Source: Pseudomonas wuhanensis (GTDB taxonomy: Bacteria; Pseudomonadota; Gammaproteobacteria; Pseudomonadales; Pseudomonadaceae). From it: DNA of 64,000 nt. Made by a program: the position numbers and the translations under genes. The notes below the pieces were generated by a model. The model made no database searches, was not told the DNA's origin, and saw only the letters and a list, made by a program, of their open reading frames with translations. Location of the stretch: positions 1,116,001 through 1,180,000 of the forward strand of contig NZ_CP117430.1 of assembly GCF_030687395.1 (NCBI RefSeq), written 5' to 3'. Position 1 is the stretch's first letter. Each line of letters begins with the position of its first letter. This document shows positions 39,931 to 49,586 of the stretch, piece by piece.

Positions 39931-40653
39931 ATGTTCACCTCGCGTCGTTTGATTATTGTCGCTACTGCTGTGGCTTTGTTGTCCGGTTGCGCATCGCAGA
40001 ACCCTTATGACAACCAGGGTCAGGCTGATGGCGGCTCCACGGGCATGAGCAAAACCGCCAAATACGGTGGCCTCGGCGCCTTGGCCGGTGCGCTGGCCGG
40101 TGCAGCCATCGGTCACGATAACCGTGGCAAGGGCGCGCTGATTGGCGCCGCCGTGGTGGGGGCTTCCGCCGCCGGTTACGGTTACTACGCCGACCAGCAG
40201 GAGAAAAAGTTGCGGGCCAGCATGGCCAACACTGGGGTTGAAGTGCAGCGCCAAGGCGATCAGATCAAGCTGATCATGCCGGGCAACATCACGTTTGCCA
40301 CCGATTCGGCGAACATCGCGTCGAGCTTCTACCAGCCGCTGAACAACCTGGCGGGCTCGCTCAAGGAGTTCAACCAGAACCAGATCGAGATCGTCGGCTA
40401 CACCGACAGCACCGGCAGTCGTCAGCACAACATGGACCTGTCCCAGCGTCGTGCGCAGAGCGTAGCGACTTACCTGACCTCTCAGGGTGTCAGCGGCGCC
40501 AACCTGTCGGCACGTGGTGCTGGGCCGGATAACCCGATTGCAAGCAATGGTGATGTGAATGGCCGGGCTCAGAACCGTCGCGTCGAGGTCAACCTGAAGC
40601 CGATTCCGGGTCAGGAATATCAGCAGCAGGGTCAACCAGTTCAGCAGTACTAA
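39931..40653 (+). CDS. OmpA-family lipoprotein (YiaD/YfiB-like)
   Basis: 240-aa lipoprotein. The lipobox LLSGC gives Cys21. A glycine-zipper segment (about 48-85, GGLGALAGALAGAAIGHDN) precedes a C-terminal OmpA/MotB peptidoglycan-binding domain (about 108-222). The latter has EIVGYTDSTGSRQHNMDLSQ and NRRVEVNL, including the Asp and Arg that bind diaminopimelate. It anchors the outer membrane to the cell wall. TAGGAG precedes the ATG and a strong terminator follows. Confidence 0.92.
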   Translation: MFTSRRLIIVATAVALLSGCASQNPYDNQGQADGGSTGMSKTAKYGGLGALAGALAGAAIGHDNRGKGALIGAAVVGASAAGYGYYADQQEKKLRASMANTGVEVQRQGDQIKLIMPGNITFATDSANIASSFYQPLNNLAGSLKEFNQNQIEIVGYTDSTGSRQHNMDLSQRRAQSVATYLTSQGVSGANLSARGAGPDNPIASNGDVNGRAQNRRVEVNLKPIPGQEYQQQGQPVQQY

Positions 40654-40682
40654 AACCCGTCTGACTGAACCCCAGGCGTTAA

Positions 40683-40721
40683 AGGCCCGCCCGATCCTCA
40701 ACAGGTCGGGCGGGTTTTTTG
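40683..40721 (+). terminator. Terminator of the OmpA-like gene
   Basis: GGCCCGCCCGA / TCGGGCGGGTTTTTT stem with T run. Confidence 0.9.
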
Positions 40722-40739
40722 TGTCGTCTGCTCAGGCCT

Positions 40740-40836
40740 CTTCGCGAGCAAGCCCGCTCCCACAGGATTTGTGTTTGACCACTATTTTGTGATCGACGAA
40801 GAACACTGTGGGAGCGGGCTTGCTCGCGAAGAGGCC
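40740..40836. repeat. REP-type inverted repeat pair
   Basis: TCTTCGCGAGCAAGCCCGCT and its inverse flank about 50 bp. This is the GCGAGCAAGC variant of the REP family. Confidence 0.85.
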
Positions 40837-40867
40837 CTGACAGGCACCAGAGATATCGATCAGAAAC

Positions 40868-40910
40868 AAAAAAAGCCCTCGGACGATCACTCATCCGAGG
40901 GCTTTTTCAT
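40868..40910. terminator. Bidirectional terminator
   Basis: AAAAAGCCCTCGGA / TCCGAGGGCTTTTT stem between convergent transcription units. It probably serves yhcB on the minus strand. Confidence 0.9.
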
Positions 40911-40926
40911 GTCGCGCGAAACCTGA

Positions 40927-41361
40927 TTACTTCTTCAGGCCGTAATGCTCATCGAGCATGCCCGGCGCGTTCGGGGCTTTGGGGGCGTAGTCGCGAGGCG
41001 GTTCCTGATCGCGCGGTGGCGTCAGGCGTTCCCGTGGAGCCTGCGCCGCGTCGGCGTGCAGGGCAGCCAGCAAGCGTTGGCGAGTCTGCTCGTCCAGGGC
41101 CAGGCGGTTGGCGCCCTCGGCGAGATGATCCTGCACTTCCTGATAGCTCTGAGTCAGCTTCTTGACCAGGGTTGCAGTGCTGTTGAAGTGGGTGACCACT
41201 TCGTTCTGATACTTGTCAAAACGTTCCTGAATGTCATCCAGCTGACGTTGCGTGCGGTTAGGCGCGGCATTCGGCACCAGGCGAGCGATCAGGAATCCAA
41301 TGGCGACACCCACAACCAGGGCAAGAGTCGGCAACAACCAAACTAAGAGCGAGTGTTCCAC
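40927..41361 (-). CDS. zapG: YhcB/ZapG family inner-membrane protein (DUF1043)
   Basis: 144-aa protein with one N-terminal membrane helix (about 6-27, VWLLPTLALVVGVAIGFLIA), a coiled-coil region (about 35-75, RTQRQLDDIQERFDKYQNEV) and a Pro/Arg-rich tail ending GLKK. In E. coli the homologue affects division and envelope growth. It lies next to trpS and zapE, as in other pseudomonads. Confidence 0.9.
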   Translation of the reverse strand: MEHSLLVWLLPTLALVVGVAIGFLIARLVPNAAPNRTQRQLDDIQERFDKYQNEVVTHFNSTATLVKKLTQSYQEVQDHLAEGANRLALDEQTRQRLLAALHADAAQAPRERLTPPRDQEPPRDYAPKAPNAPGMLDEHYGLKK

Positions 41362-41505
41362 GAGTCCTTCCTCTATAAACGGCTTTGCTTTACGTTAACG
41401 GCTCGAACCTGCGCTGTATACCGCGATTCACTCGCAATAGATTGGCACAGACAATTGGCTAGACGAGTCGACCCGATTCGAGGTCACGGAGTTCCTTCCT
41501 TGCTT

Positions 41506-42135
41506 ATGCGCGAAACCCCTGTAGTAATTGATGGCCCGGTCGGCCAGCTAGAAGCCCTTTACCTGAATAATGACCAGCCCCGTGGCCTGGCGCTGATTTG
41601 CCACCCAAACCCGGTGCAGGGCGGCACCATGCTCAATAAAGTCGTCTCGACCTTGCAGCGCACCGCGCGCGACGCCGGTTTGATTACTTTGCGTTTCAAC
41701 TACCGTGGCGTCGGCACCAGTGACGGCACGCACGACATGGGCACTGGCGAAGTCGACGATGCCCAGGCGGCAGCCGAGTGGCTGCGGGGCAAACATCCTG
41801 AAATACCTTTGACCCTGTTCGGTTTCTCCTTCGGCGGTTTTGTTGCAGCAAGTCTCGGCGGTCGCCTGGAAGCCAAGGGCGAGCAGCTCAAGCATTTGTT
41901 CATGGTCGCGCCCGCCGTCATGCGTTTGGGCGACCAGGATCAACTGCCGCAACAAGGCACATTGACCCTGATCCAGCCGGAAACCGACGAAGTGATCGAT
42001 CCGCAACTGGTTTACGATTGGTCCGACACACTCGATCGCCCCCATGAGCTGCTGAAAGTGGCAGAATGCGGACACTTTTTTCATGGCAAGCTGACCGATC
42101 TCAAGGATCTGATCCTGCCGCGTCTTTCGAATTGA
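41506..42135 (+). CDS. Alpha/beta hydrolase
   Basis: 209-aa small alpha/beta hydrolase of the family often listed as a predicted alpha/beta superfamily hydrolase. The nucleophile elbow is GFSFGGFVAA (Ser in G-F-S-F-G), the oxyanion region is ICHPNPVQGGTM and the catalytic His is in AECGHFFHGKL. Substrate unknown. I chose the ATG at 41506 because it gives the family N terminus (MRETPVVIDGPVG), though the GGAG is about 15 bases away. It is 24 bp ahead of trpS and likely in its operon. Confidence 0.85.
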   Translation: MRETPVVIDGPVGQLEALYLNNDQPRGLALICHPNPVQGGTMLNKVVSTLQRTARDAGLITLRFNYRGVGTSDGTHDMGTGEVDDAQAAAEWLRGKHPEIPLTLFGFSFGGFVAASLGGRLEAKGEQLKHLFMVAPAVMRLGDQDQLPQQGTLTLIQPETDEVIDPQLVYDWSDTLDRPHELLKVAECGHFFHGKLTDLKDLILPRLSN

Positions 42136-42159
42136 TTGCAGTCTGACAAGCGATTACCC

Positions 42160-43515
42160 ATGACGACTCGTACCCGTATCCTCACCGGCATCACCACTAC
42201 TGGCACGCCGCACCTGGGCAACTACGCCGGCGCCATTCGCCCGGCGATCCTGGCCAGCCGTGACAGCAATGCCGATTCGTTCTACTTCCTGGCCGACTAC
42301 CACGCCCTGATCAAATGCGATGACCCGCTGCGCATCCAGCGCTCGCGTCTGGAAATCGCCGCGACCTGGCTGGCTGGTGGCCTGGACGTGGACCGCGTGA
42401 CTTTCTATCGCCAGTCCGACATCCCGGAAATCCCTGAACTGACCTGGCTGCTGACCTGCGTGGCCGCCAAGGGCCTGCTCAACCGCGCCCATGCCTACAA
42501 GGCCTCGGTGGACAAGAACGTCGAGACCGGTGAAGACCCGGACGCCGGCATCACCATGGGCTTGTACAGCTACCCGGTGCTGATGGCTGCGGACATTCTG
42601 ATGTTCAACGCCCACAAAGTGCCGGTCGGTCGTGACCAGATCCAGCACGTGGAAATGGCCCGGGACATCGGCCAGCGCTTCAACCACTTGTTCGGCCAGG
42701 GCAAAGAGTTCTTCACCATGCCTGAAGCGTTGATCGAGGAAAGCGTCGCCACCTTGCCAGGGCTCGACGGTCGCAAGATGTCGAAGAGCTACGACAACAC
42801 CATTCCGTTGTTCAGCAGCGCCAAAGAGATGAAGGACGCGATTTCGCGGATCGTTACTGACTCCCGTGCCCCGGGCGAAGCCAAAGATCCGGACAATTCG
42901 CACCTGTTCACCCTGTTCCAGGCCTTCGCTACGCCGGCACAATCCGACGAATTCCGCAGCGAATTGCTCCAGGGCCTGGGTTGGGGCGAGGCGAAGAATC
43001 GTCTGTTCCAACTGCTCGACAGCGAATTGGGCGAGTCCCGCGAGCGTTATCACCAGCTGATCGAACGCCCGGCGGATCTGGAAGACATGCTGCAGATCGG
43101 TGCCAAAAAGGCCCGCTCGGTTGCGACGCCGTTCCTCCACGAACTGCGTGAAGCGGTTGGCCTGCGTTCTTTCGTCGCCCAGACCCAAGTCGCAGCGACC
43201 ACCAAGAAGAAAGCCGCGAAAACCGCGCGCTTCGTCAGCTTCCGCGAAGACGACGGCAGTTTCCGCTTCCGTCTGCTGGCGGCCGATGGCGAGCAACTGT
43301 TGTTGTCGCGCAACTTCGCCGACGGTAAAACCGCAGGGCAAGTGACGAAGCAACTGCAATCTGGTCAGCCATTGGACGTACGCAGTGAAGACCTGAGCTT
43401 CAGCGTCTGGCTGGAAGGCGAGTGCATTGCCGACAGTCCGGCCTTCGCTGACAGCGCTGCTCGCGATGCTGCCATCGGTGCTTTGCGCATTGCCCTGACA
43501 CCGGTTCAGGAATAA
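42160..43515 (+). CDS. trpS: Tryptophan--tRNA ligase
   Basis: 451-aa class I aminoacyl-tRNA synthetase charging tRNA-Trp. The HIGH-type motif is TGTPHLGNYAGA near residue 15 and the KMSKS loop is GRKMSKSYDN. It is longer than the roughly 330-aa E. coli form because of a C-terminal extension of about 100 residues (from TKKKAAKTARFVSF on), as is usual in pseudomonads. The ATG at 42160 gives MTTRTRILTG. Confidence 0.95.
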   Translation: MTTRTRILTGITTTGTPHLGNYAGAIRPAILASRDSNADSFYFLADYHALIKCDDPLRIQRSRLEIAATWLAGGLDVDRVTFYRQSDIPEIPELTWLLTCVAAKGLLNRAHAYKASVDKNVETGEDPDAGITMGLYSYPVLMAADILMFNAHKVPVGRDQIQHVEMARDIGQRFNHLFGQGKEFFTMPEALIEESVATLPGLDGRKMSKSYDNTIPLFSSAKEMKDAISRIVTDSRAPGEAKDPDNSHLFTLFQAFATPAQSDEFRSELLQGLGWGEAKNRLFQLLDSELGESRERYHQLIERPADLEDMLQIGAKKARSVATPFLHELREAVGLRSFVAQTQVAATTKKKAAKTARFVSFREDDGSFRFRLLAADGEQLLLSRNFADGKTAGQVTKQLQSGQPLDVRSEDLSFSVWLEGECIADSPAFADSAARDAAIGALRIALTPVQE

Positions 43516-43605
43516 TCAACGGCTCGGTCCGACCAAGGGCCGATTGCCATTCCCACGGGCCGTCGCTACAGTGACGGCCCGTTTTTGTTGCCTTGCTAAC
43601 GAATT

Positions 43606-44700
43606 ATGACGCCCCTAGAACGATATCAAGCTGATCTGAAACGCCCGGAATTCTTCCACGATGCTGCCCAGGAAACGGCGGTGCGTCATTTGCAGCGCCT
43701 GTACGACGATCTGGTCGCGGCCTCGCAGAACAAACCGAGCCTGCTCGGCAAACTGTTTGGCAAGAAAGACCAGGTGCCGGTCAAGGGCCTGTACTTCTGG
43801 GGCGGCGTGGGTCGCGGCAAGACTTATCTGGTCGACACCTTCTTCGAAGCGCTGCCGTTCAAGGAAAAGACTCGCACTCACTTCCACCGCTTCATGAAGC
43901 GCGTGCATGAAGAGATGAAGACCCTGGGTGGCGAGAAAAACCCGCTGACCACCATCGCCAAGCGCTTCTCCGATGAGTCGCGAGTAATTTGTTTCGATGA
44001 GTTTTTCGTCTCCGACATCACCGACGCGATGATCCTTGGCACGTTGATGGAAGAGTTGTTCAAGAACGGCGTGACCCTGGTCGCGACGTCGAACATCGTG
44101 CCGGATGGCCTGTACAAGGACGGTCTGCAGCGTGCGCGTTTCCTGCCGGCCATTGCGCTGATCAAGCAGAACACCGAGATCGTCAACGTCGATAGCGGCG
44201 TCGATTACCGTTTGCGTCACCTCGAGCAAGCGGAGCTGTTCCACTTTCCGCTGGATGACGCTGCCCAGGAAAGCCTGCGCAAGAGCTTCCGGGCCTTGAC
44301 GCCAGAATGCACGGCAGCCATCGAGAACGACGTACTGGTGATCGAGAACCGTGAAATCCGTGCCGTGCGCACTTGCGATGACGTGGCCTGGTTCGACTTC
44401 CGCGAACTCTGCGACGGCCCGCGCAGCCAGAATGATTACATCGAACTGGGCAAGATTTTCCACGCCGTGTTGCTCAGCGATGTCGAGCAGATGAGCGTCA
44501 CCACCGACGACATCGCCCGACGCTTTATCAACATGGTCGATGAGTTTTACGACCGCAACGTGAAGCTGATCATTTCTGCCGAAGTCGAGCTTAAAGACCT
44601 CTATACCGGTGGTCGCCTGAACTTCGAGTTCCAGCGCACGCTTAGCCGTTTGCTGGAGATGCAATCCCACGAGTTCCTGTCCCGGGCGCATAAGCCATAA
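43606..44700 (+). CDS. zapE: Cell division protein ZapE (AFG1-family ATPase)
   Basis: 364-aa AAA-like ATPase that affects Z-ring constriction. The Walker A is GGVGRGKTYLVD (about residues 65-76) and the Walker B is VICFDEFFVSD. The fold also includes the sensor region LVATSNIVPDGLY. In E. coli it binds FtsZ, while mitochondrial Afg1/LACE1 is the related quality-control factor. The accessory island begins only 32 bp after its stop, so its coding sequence is intact. Confidence 0.94.
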   Translation: MTPLERYQADLKRPEFFHDAAQETAVRHLQRLYDDLVAASQNKPSLLGKLFGKKDQVPVKGLYFWGGVGRGKTYLVDTFFEALPFKEKTRTHFHRFMKRVHEEMKTLGGEKNPLTTIAKRFSDESRVICFDEFFVSDITDAMILGTLMEELFKNGVTLVATSNIVPDGLYKDGLQRARFLPAIALIKQNTEIVNVDSGVDYRLRHLEQAELFHFPLDDAAQESLRKSFRALTPECTAAIENDVLVIENREIRAVRTCDDVAWFDFRELCDGPRSQNDYIELGKIFHAVLLSDVEQMSVTTDDIARRFINMVDEFYDRNVKLIISAEVELKDLYTGGRLNFEFQRTLSRLLEMQSHEFLSRAHKP

Positions 44701-44732
44701 GCGTCTCAAAACAGTAGAATGGTTCGGAAACT

Positions 44733-44750
44733 AAAAAGGCCTGCAATGCC
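44733..44750 (+). repeat. Left terminal inverted repeat of the island
   Basis: AAAAAGGCCTGCAATGC, 32 bp after the zapE stop. It matches the reverse complement of 56407-56424 with one mismatch. Confidence 0.6.
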
Positions 44751-44837
44751 ACTTATACCCTAAACATACATATCTCTTGTTTAGAGTAGGGAGAAGTGGC
44801 CAACAGACCTTAGTAACCGGGGCTTCAGTCCGCCAAA

Positions 44838-44867
44838 GCATTACGATGTATGAATACATCGTAATGC
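44838..44867. repeat. Perfect 30-bp palindrome downstream of gmtX
   Basis: GCATTACGATGTAT and ATACATCGTAATGC are perfect 14-bp inverse arms around GA. It lies between the island left end and the gmtX stop codon. With no T run it is a poor terminator; it may be a recombination or regulatory site of the trio. Confidence 0.7.
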
Positions 44868-44890
44868 ATCGAAACATGAATCCGTCGACT

Positions 44891-45553
44891 TCAGACACCA
44901 AGAACTTTTCGGATTGCTCGGGCAAAACCCACCTCGAACATTGTTCGGCCGCGCTCATTGACGATTTCCCCGTGACTACCCTCTTGAAAACCTCGCTCCT
45001 CAAGGTAGTTAGGTGATACCGCCTTTTCTAAGGCTTCGCGCTCCGTCGGAGTCAGTTGAGCCGATGGGGCGAGTACAGCCAGTGGGTGTTCGCCAGGCGC
45101 CGCCACGATAGTTGCGCCCAGCGGGCGCCGGTCCACTGTTACCTGCGTGCTGGACTTCAAGACGTTGAGTTGCGCCTTGAGCTTATCCCGCTCAGAGATG
45201 ATGGCCTGCATGATGGAGCGGATGGCTGGTTCTTCGATACGCATCAGGTACTCATGGCTCGCTAGCAACTTTTGCGGCTTGGGCATGGGAGGCCCAGCGT
45301 ATGCAGCCCATGCTTCAATGAGCGCCTTGTAATCTGCCGATTGCGCGTTGTAGAGCGCGCGGCCCTTCAAGATGCCCTCGGCTTCGGCCAAACGACCGAT
45401 GACCGGCAATGAGAAGTCGCGGGAGCCAACTTCATGCTGCTTGCGACAAAGCTCGTGCATTTTCGCCAAGTTAGACCGCCGGTTTGAGCGCCCGCCTTTG
45501 GCGAGCAGAGACTCAAGGACTGCGTCTGGGTGGATGTCCATCTTTCGATTCAT
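44891..45553 (-). CDS. gmtX: GmtX-like protein (third gene of the mobile trio)
   Basis: 220-aa protein with an N-terminal segment AVLESLLAKGGRSNRRSNL followed by a region with DFSLPVIGRLAEAEGILKG that looks like a helix-turn-helix. Next come ADYKALIEAWAAYAGPP and a coiled-coil stretch near SIMQAIISERDKLKAQLNVL. These features and the position after two tyrosine-recombinase-like genes fit GmtX. The start overlaps the preceding gene's stop (ATGA), so translation is coupled. Molecular role unknown; a DNA-binding accessory factor is my inference. Confidence 0.7.
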   Translation of the reverse strand: MNRKMDIHPDAVLESLLAKGGRSNRRSNLAKMHELCRKQHEVGSRDFSLPVIGRLAEAEGILKGRALYNAQSADYKALIEAWAAYAGPPMPKPQKLLASHEYLMRIEEPAIRSIMQAIISERDKLKAQLNVLKSSTQVTVDRRPLGATIVAAPGEHPLAVLAPSAQLTPTEREALEKAVSPNYLEERGFQEGSHGEIVNERGRTMFEVGFARAIRKVLGV

Positions 45554-48150
45554 GCGTCATTTACCATGAGGATATCGTGCTCAGCAGGGAACGCCTGGCC
45601 CCTATTTTTTGTGGGCAACAGCATGGCAAGATCCATGTCGAATTGCTGGCTGAGGCTCTCGCCTGCATCTATCAATCGAATTACTTCCCGCTGACCAAGA
45701 ACGGGGTTCGCTGGATTCATCTGCTGCCCAAGGCGGAGCAGGAAGGCGTTGCCGGCAATTAGTTGCTCCTGTTCGTTCAACAGCATGAACATGGGCGGTA
45801 GGTCTTGTCGGTAGAGAACTGAATCCAGCAACTGGCTACGGCGAAACACTGCCTTGCCGGATTCAAGGTCGGGGTAGAGTGCGATGTTTTCACAGACGCC
45901 AGCGAGCTGGAGCAATTCCGACTCAGTCTCCTGAAAGGCAATGTGCAAGTCCCCAATTCCACCAGCGGCCACCAATTGGTTGCCGTGACCCTGCGGGGCT
46001 TCAAGCGCCATCTTGCAGCGTTCAATAAGACGCCAGCAGGCTACAAGATCCTCTGCTAGGTCACTAAAACGCTTCATTGTGCTCTCCCAGACACGCTCTG
46101 CTTGCCGGTGGGCACCCATATACGCAAACGGCTGACCAGCGTCTTCCGCTTCAGCTTTCTGCTTCTTCAAGCCTTGGAGTTCATTCTCACGAGTGAGGCA
46201 AAGGTTGCGCGCCTCATCAAAGTGATAAGCGAGTGTATTGAAGTGGGCAACAAGCGCTGGCATGTAATGCGGTTCGGTCACAAACCAGCGACAGCGCACA
46301 CAGTTACGGCTGCCACCCGGAACGGGCCCGTGCTTCGGATTTGAAGCTGAGCCGAAATTAGGGCCACCGTTGTAGCAACCGCCAACTACGCCGTTATCCT
46401 CGATTTCGCTGGTGTTGCCACCAGCCAGGCACAGGCCGTGATGCATCGGCATCCAGCCCACTAAATTGCGCGCAGCTGGATGCTGCGGGATGGCGGCAGC
46501 GAGACTAGGAACATTGTTGCAGATGGCCTTTTGAAGGAGTTCGTCGTACTCGGTGTCGAGCAAGAAGTTCTGGATACTCGCCTCTTTATTCGCATTCAGC
46601 CGCTCTGCCGCATCGAGCAGCATGTCGTGGATGCGGGTTGCGCCTGGCTTTGTGTAATACAAAGTCATTATCAGGCGGCTGTGGCCGACGAGCTTTTGCA
46701 GTACCGCGAACGGAACCTGACCTTCGAGTGCCAGCGCGGTGATGAGAGAGACGCGGAGGCTGTGTAATGGAAAGAGGGTTGTCAATCCGTTGTTCTGTTC
46801 TTCCTGCGGTGGTAGGAATCGAATCGGCGTACCGTTGCTATGGGTTTCTTCCCGGTCGGCAAGCCGCTGTTCGAGTGCTTCGAGTAGGCGGAACCAGGCT
46901 GGGGACAACGTAGTTTCCTTTAACGGAAGTTGACGCTCGTAAATACCAGACTCAGGCAGACGAAAGAGAAAGCAGGAGTCGGGGTAGGCCGCCAGTTGCA
47001 CACGGCTCTTCGCACTGATGTGGCGGCCGTCTAACTCCGTCCATGCCGTGCGTCGAGGGATGGGGTTGTAATGCTCCTGCCAGTTGCGCAGCTTTTCCAG
47101 CCAGTAGAAGACGTCCTGATGCTCTAGCCCGCCGAAGAACCATGGCAACACGTAACCCTTCTCCGGGCCGGACTTGGCGATGTCGGCGGTCTTATTGGTA
47201 TTGATGTAGAGCATGGCCGAGACCGCTTCGCCATCGGCCAAAGGTTGACTGCGGCGGAATACGCCCTGTTGCAGTGGCCGGCGTTCGTTGCCCTGCGCAA
47301 GCCGGCTATGATTTAACGTCCAGTTTCCTGCCGCGTAGCGCCAGGTGTCTGCTTCGCCCGAGTCGAGCATCCGGACTTGAAATGTGCGCAACGGCACGAT
47401 GAGCTTCGCGATCAATGCCACCCAGCGGACTGGGCTCCACATTTCTAGACGAGTGCCGTTCTTCATCGGGATCTCGCGCCACACGCAGTCCGGATCGTTC
47501 CGGTCAATCTGCTCTTCGGTCACCTCAAACCAGTCGGGACCAGAACGCACGCGTTGACCAGTTTCAACACCGAGTGCACTTTGCGCCCAATGCCAGTCAC
47601 GGAAATGCGGTCCTGCGGCGAGCATCTGCCGCAGTTCGTCGATGTAGCCATAGGGCAGAGGCGAATGAACGCTCTCATCCCGCCTCATCCGCACCTCGGA
47701 GTCAGAAAGACGTGGCACCGGGTTGTGAAAAGCAGGAGACACAACTGGTTCGCCATAGTCGTTGGCTTCGCTGAGTTCATGCAGTAGCACAAAGTGCAGG
47801 AAGGCGTGGATGACATTATTGTACTGGATGCCTTCTTCTGAATTCGGACAGGCCGTACGGTAGAAATCGGGCAGGAGGGTGGTGCGCGCTAGGAGCACCG
47901 CGGGATCAAGCGGCAGCCTCTGCTGGACAAGGTAGCGCTCAAAGAAGGACACAAAGGCTCTCAGCCTTTTGGCGATGCCAGTTGTTTCACCTTCTAACCA
48001 CAGCACCGCCAAGTCACGCCAGGTGGCGAGTTGAGGGTAATCCCGCCCGACCCAGCTGAGGGTTATATCCGTATTACGCTTAACCCCTTTTACCTTGGAG
48101 GTCGGTTGGGCGGATGCTCCCTGATCTGTCACATTTTCGTTCTCATCCAT
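45550..48150 (-). CDS. gmtZ: GmtZ-like tyrosine-recombinase-type protein
   Basis: 866-aa protein. A catalytic-like tyrosine-recombinase domain spans about residues 240-510: Arg in VPLRTFQVR (R255), H463-S-L-R466, then GH490 and Tyr498/499 in MTLYYTK. The N-terminal 130 residues resemble a core-binding domain. The C-terminal third contains Cys pairs (C-V-R-C near residue 627) and a coiled coil, perhaps a zinc-binding DNA-contact module. It starts 8 bp after gmtY. The large size and partner genes fit GmtZ of gamma-mobile-trio elements. Confidence 0.75.
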   Translation of the reverse strand: MDENENVTDQGASAQPTSKVKGVKRNTDITLSWVGRDYPQLATWRDLAVLWLEGETTGIAKRLRAFVSFFERYLVQQRLPLDPAVLLARTTLLPDFYRTACPNSEEGIQYNNVIHAFLHFVLLHELSEANDYGEPVVSPAFHNPVPRLSDSEVRMRRDESVHSPLPYGYIDELRQMLAAGPHFRDWHWAQSALGVETGQRVRSGPDWFEVTEEQIDRNDPDCVWREIPMKNGTRLEMWSPVRWVALIAKLIVPLRTFQVRMLDSGEADTWRYAAGNWTLNHSRLAQGNERRPLQQGVFRRSQPLADGEAVSAMLYINTNKTADIAKSGPEKGYVLPWFFGGLEHQDVFYWLEKLRNWQEHYNPIPRRTAWTELDGRHISAKSRVQLAAYPDSCFLFRLPESGIYERQLPLKETTLSPAWFRLLEALEQRLADREETHSNGTPIRFLPPQEEQNNGLTTLFPLHSLRVSLITALALEGQVPFAVLQKLVGHSRLIMTLYYTKPGATRIHDMLLDAAERLNANKEASIQNFLLDTEYDELLQKAICNNVPSLAAAIPQHPAARNLVGWMPMHHGLCLAGGNTSEIEDNGVVGGCYNGGPNFGSASNPKHGPVPGGSRNCVRCRWFVTEPHYMPALVAHFNTLAYHFDEARNLCLTRENELQGLKKQKAEAEDAGQPFAYMGAHRQAERVWESTMKRFSDLAEDLVACWRLIERCKMALEAPQGHGNQLVAAGGIGDLHIAFQETESELLQLAGVCENIALYPDLESGKAVFRRSQLLDSVLYRQDLPPMFMLLNEQEQLIAGNAFLLRLGQQMNPANPVLGQREVIRLIDAGESLSQQFDMDLAMLLPTKNRGQAFPAEHDILMVNDA

Positions 48151-48158
48151 GAAGGTTC

Positions 48159-49556
48159 TCAGTTGTTCAGTTCGATATCAGCCAGCAATAGGTCGGACTT
48201 GGAGAGTGGCCCGGGATACTTGTCCCGCAATCGCTGCGCGGCCGACTCTAGTGCCGCGAAGGCTTCGCGGGTGTTCGCCCGCGTATACACTTCCTGGCTT
48301 TCCAGCGAGGCATGATGCATGAAGCGGCGGATGAGCGCCTTGTCGACGTCGGCGTTGCGCAGGCGGCGACCGTAAGCATGACGGTGGCCGTGTGGTGTCG
48401 TGCCCAGAGCCTTGCTAACTGTGAGTCCAATGCGCTTGCAGGCGGCGGCATGAGCCTTATTGTATTGAGCCAGCGTGTACATGGCTCCAACAGGCTCTCG
48501 GTTCAGGTTGACAAAGGCAAATGGGTGGTCGCGCTCAATACATGCGATCTGTTCGAGGTAGCGTTGCCAAAGCTGCTGGAACCATTCCCCATACTCGGGC
48601 AGGAACCAGTACGCCTGTTTGTAATAAGGCCCATCGTGCGTACCACCCTTCCAGCCGGCGTGGCGGCGATCAAGCACGTCAGTGCGTGGCACGAGACCAT
48701 ACTGATGGGCAAGGTATTCTGCTCGTGTACCTTTACGCGGTTTTCCTCTTTCATCGCGCCATTCAGCAGGCCCAGCCCCATAACTCGGGTGGTGAACTAG
48801 AACGTTAGCCTGGTCAGGGTTCGAGGGGGTCGGGAAAACGTCCTGAATGTAGAGGTGAAATGGCTCAGATTCCCGAAAGCCTGCGCCGTGTAGCAGCAAT
48901 GTAATCAGCATGCCGCGATAATCGCGGCGCCCGCCTGCGTTAAAACCGTTTAACAGTAGTTCCTCGAAGCACTCTTCAGGGAAAGCCGGCGGCTCGCCCT
49001 TTTCCACATTGGGCAAGCGTCGACTACGCATCCGATGTCCGGTCTCGGGGGGCGCATTCTGCGCCCAGGTATGACCAAGGAATGCCTTGTTACGCCGGTA
49101 TTGGTAGGCAGCCGCATCGATCTGACGGTCAAAGGCGCCGCCCTCATAGCGGGGATTCACCTTTGTGGCTTCAGGGAGCATGTTGCCCAGCCAATCGAAG
49201 AAGTCGGTGAGGTGGGTGATGATTTGCGCGACATCTTTCGGCGATCGTGGAGCCCAACACAATCCGCTACTGTCAAGACCCGTGCTGCGGTCAAATGTCC
49301 CTGTGTATAGGCGTTGAGCGAAGTTCTGGAACAGTTGATAGGTGTCGCGCTCCGCTGTATTAACTTGCAGATATTCGAGGAACATCCGCAATGAGCGAGT
49401 TACCTTGATCATCCACATGAGGCTGCGGTCGTGGCTGCGATGGAGAAAGTAATCAAGCAACGGTTCGAGCACGCCAGCAGGCGTCATTAACGCTGGAAGC
49501 TCCGTATAAACGCCAGTCGCGTCGGTGTAAACACGAGCCTTGACTGTCACAAACAC
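48159..49556 (-). CDS. gmtY: GmtY-like site-specific tyrosine recombinase
   Basis: 465-aa integrase. The catalytic set can be read: R228 in GAGFRESE, H389-G-H-R392 in TPHGHRHAYG, His414/415 and nucleophile Tyr424 in HHASLESQEVYTR. The first 200 residues hold the core-binding region. It starts with GTG at 49556, with a GGGAAGG-like site upstream. It lies 30 bp after a 65-aa gene and 8 bp before gmtZ, so four genes form one operon reading toward the island's left end. Confidence 0.78.
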   Translation of the reverse strand: MFVTVKARVYTDATGVYTELPALMTPAGVLEPLLDYFLHRSHDRSLMWMIKVTRSLRMFLEYLQVNTAERDTYQLFQNFAQRLYTGTFDRSTGLDSSGLCWAPRSPKDVAQIITHLTDFFDWLGNMLPEATKVNPRYEGGAFDRQIDAAAYQYRRNKAFLGHTWAQNAPPETGHRMRSRRLPNVEKGEPPAFPEECFEELLLNGFNAGGRRDYRGMLITLLLHGAGFRESEPFHLYIQDVFPTPSNPDQANVLVHHPSYGAGPAEWRDERGKPRKGTRAEYLAHQYGLVPRTDVLDRRHAGWKGGTHDGPYYKQAYWFLPEYGEWFQQLWQRYLEQIACIERDHPFAFVNLNREPVGAMYTLAQYNKAHAAACKRIGLTVSKALGTTPHGHRHAYGRRLRNADVDKALIRRFMHHASLESQEVYTRANTREAFAALESAAQRLRDKYPGPLSKSDLLLADIELNN

Positions 49557-49586
49557 TAGGCCTTCCCTATCTACGCGATGTGCAGG

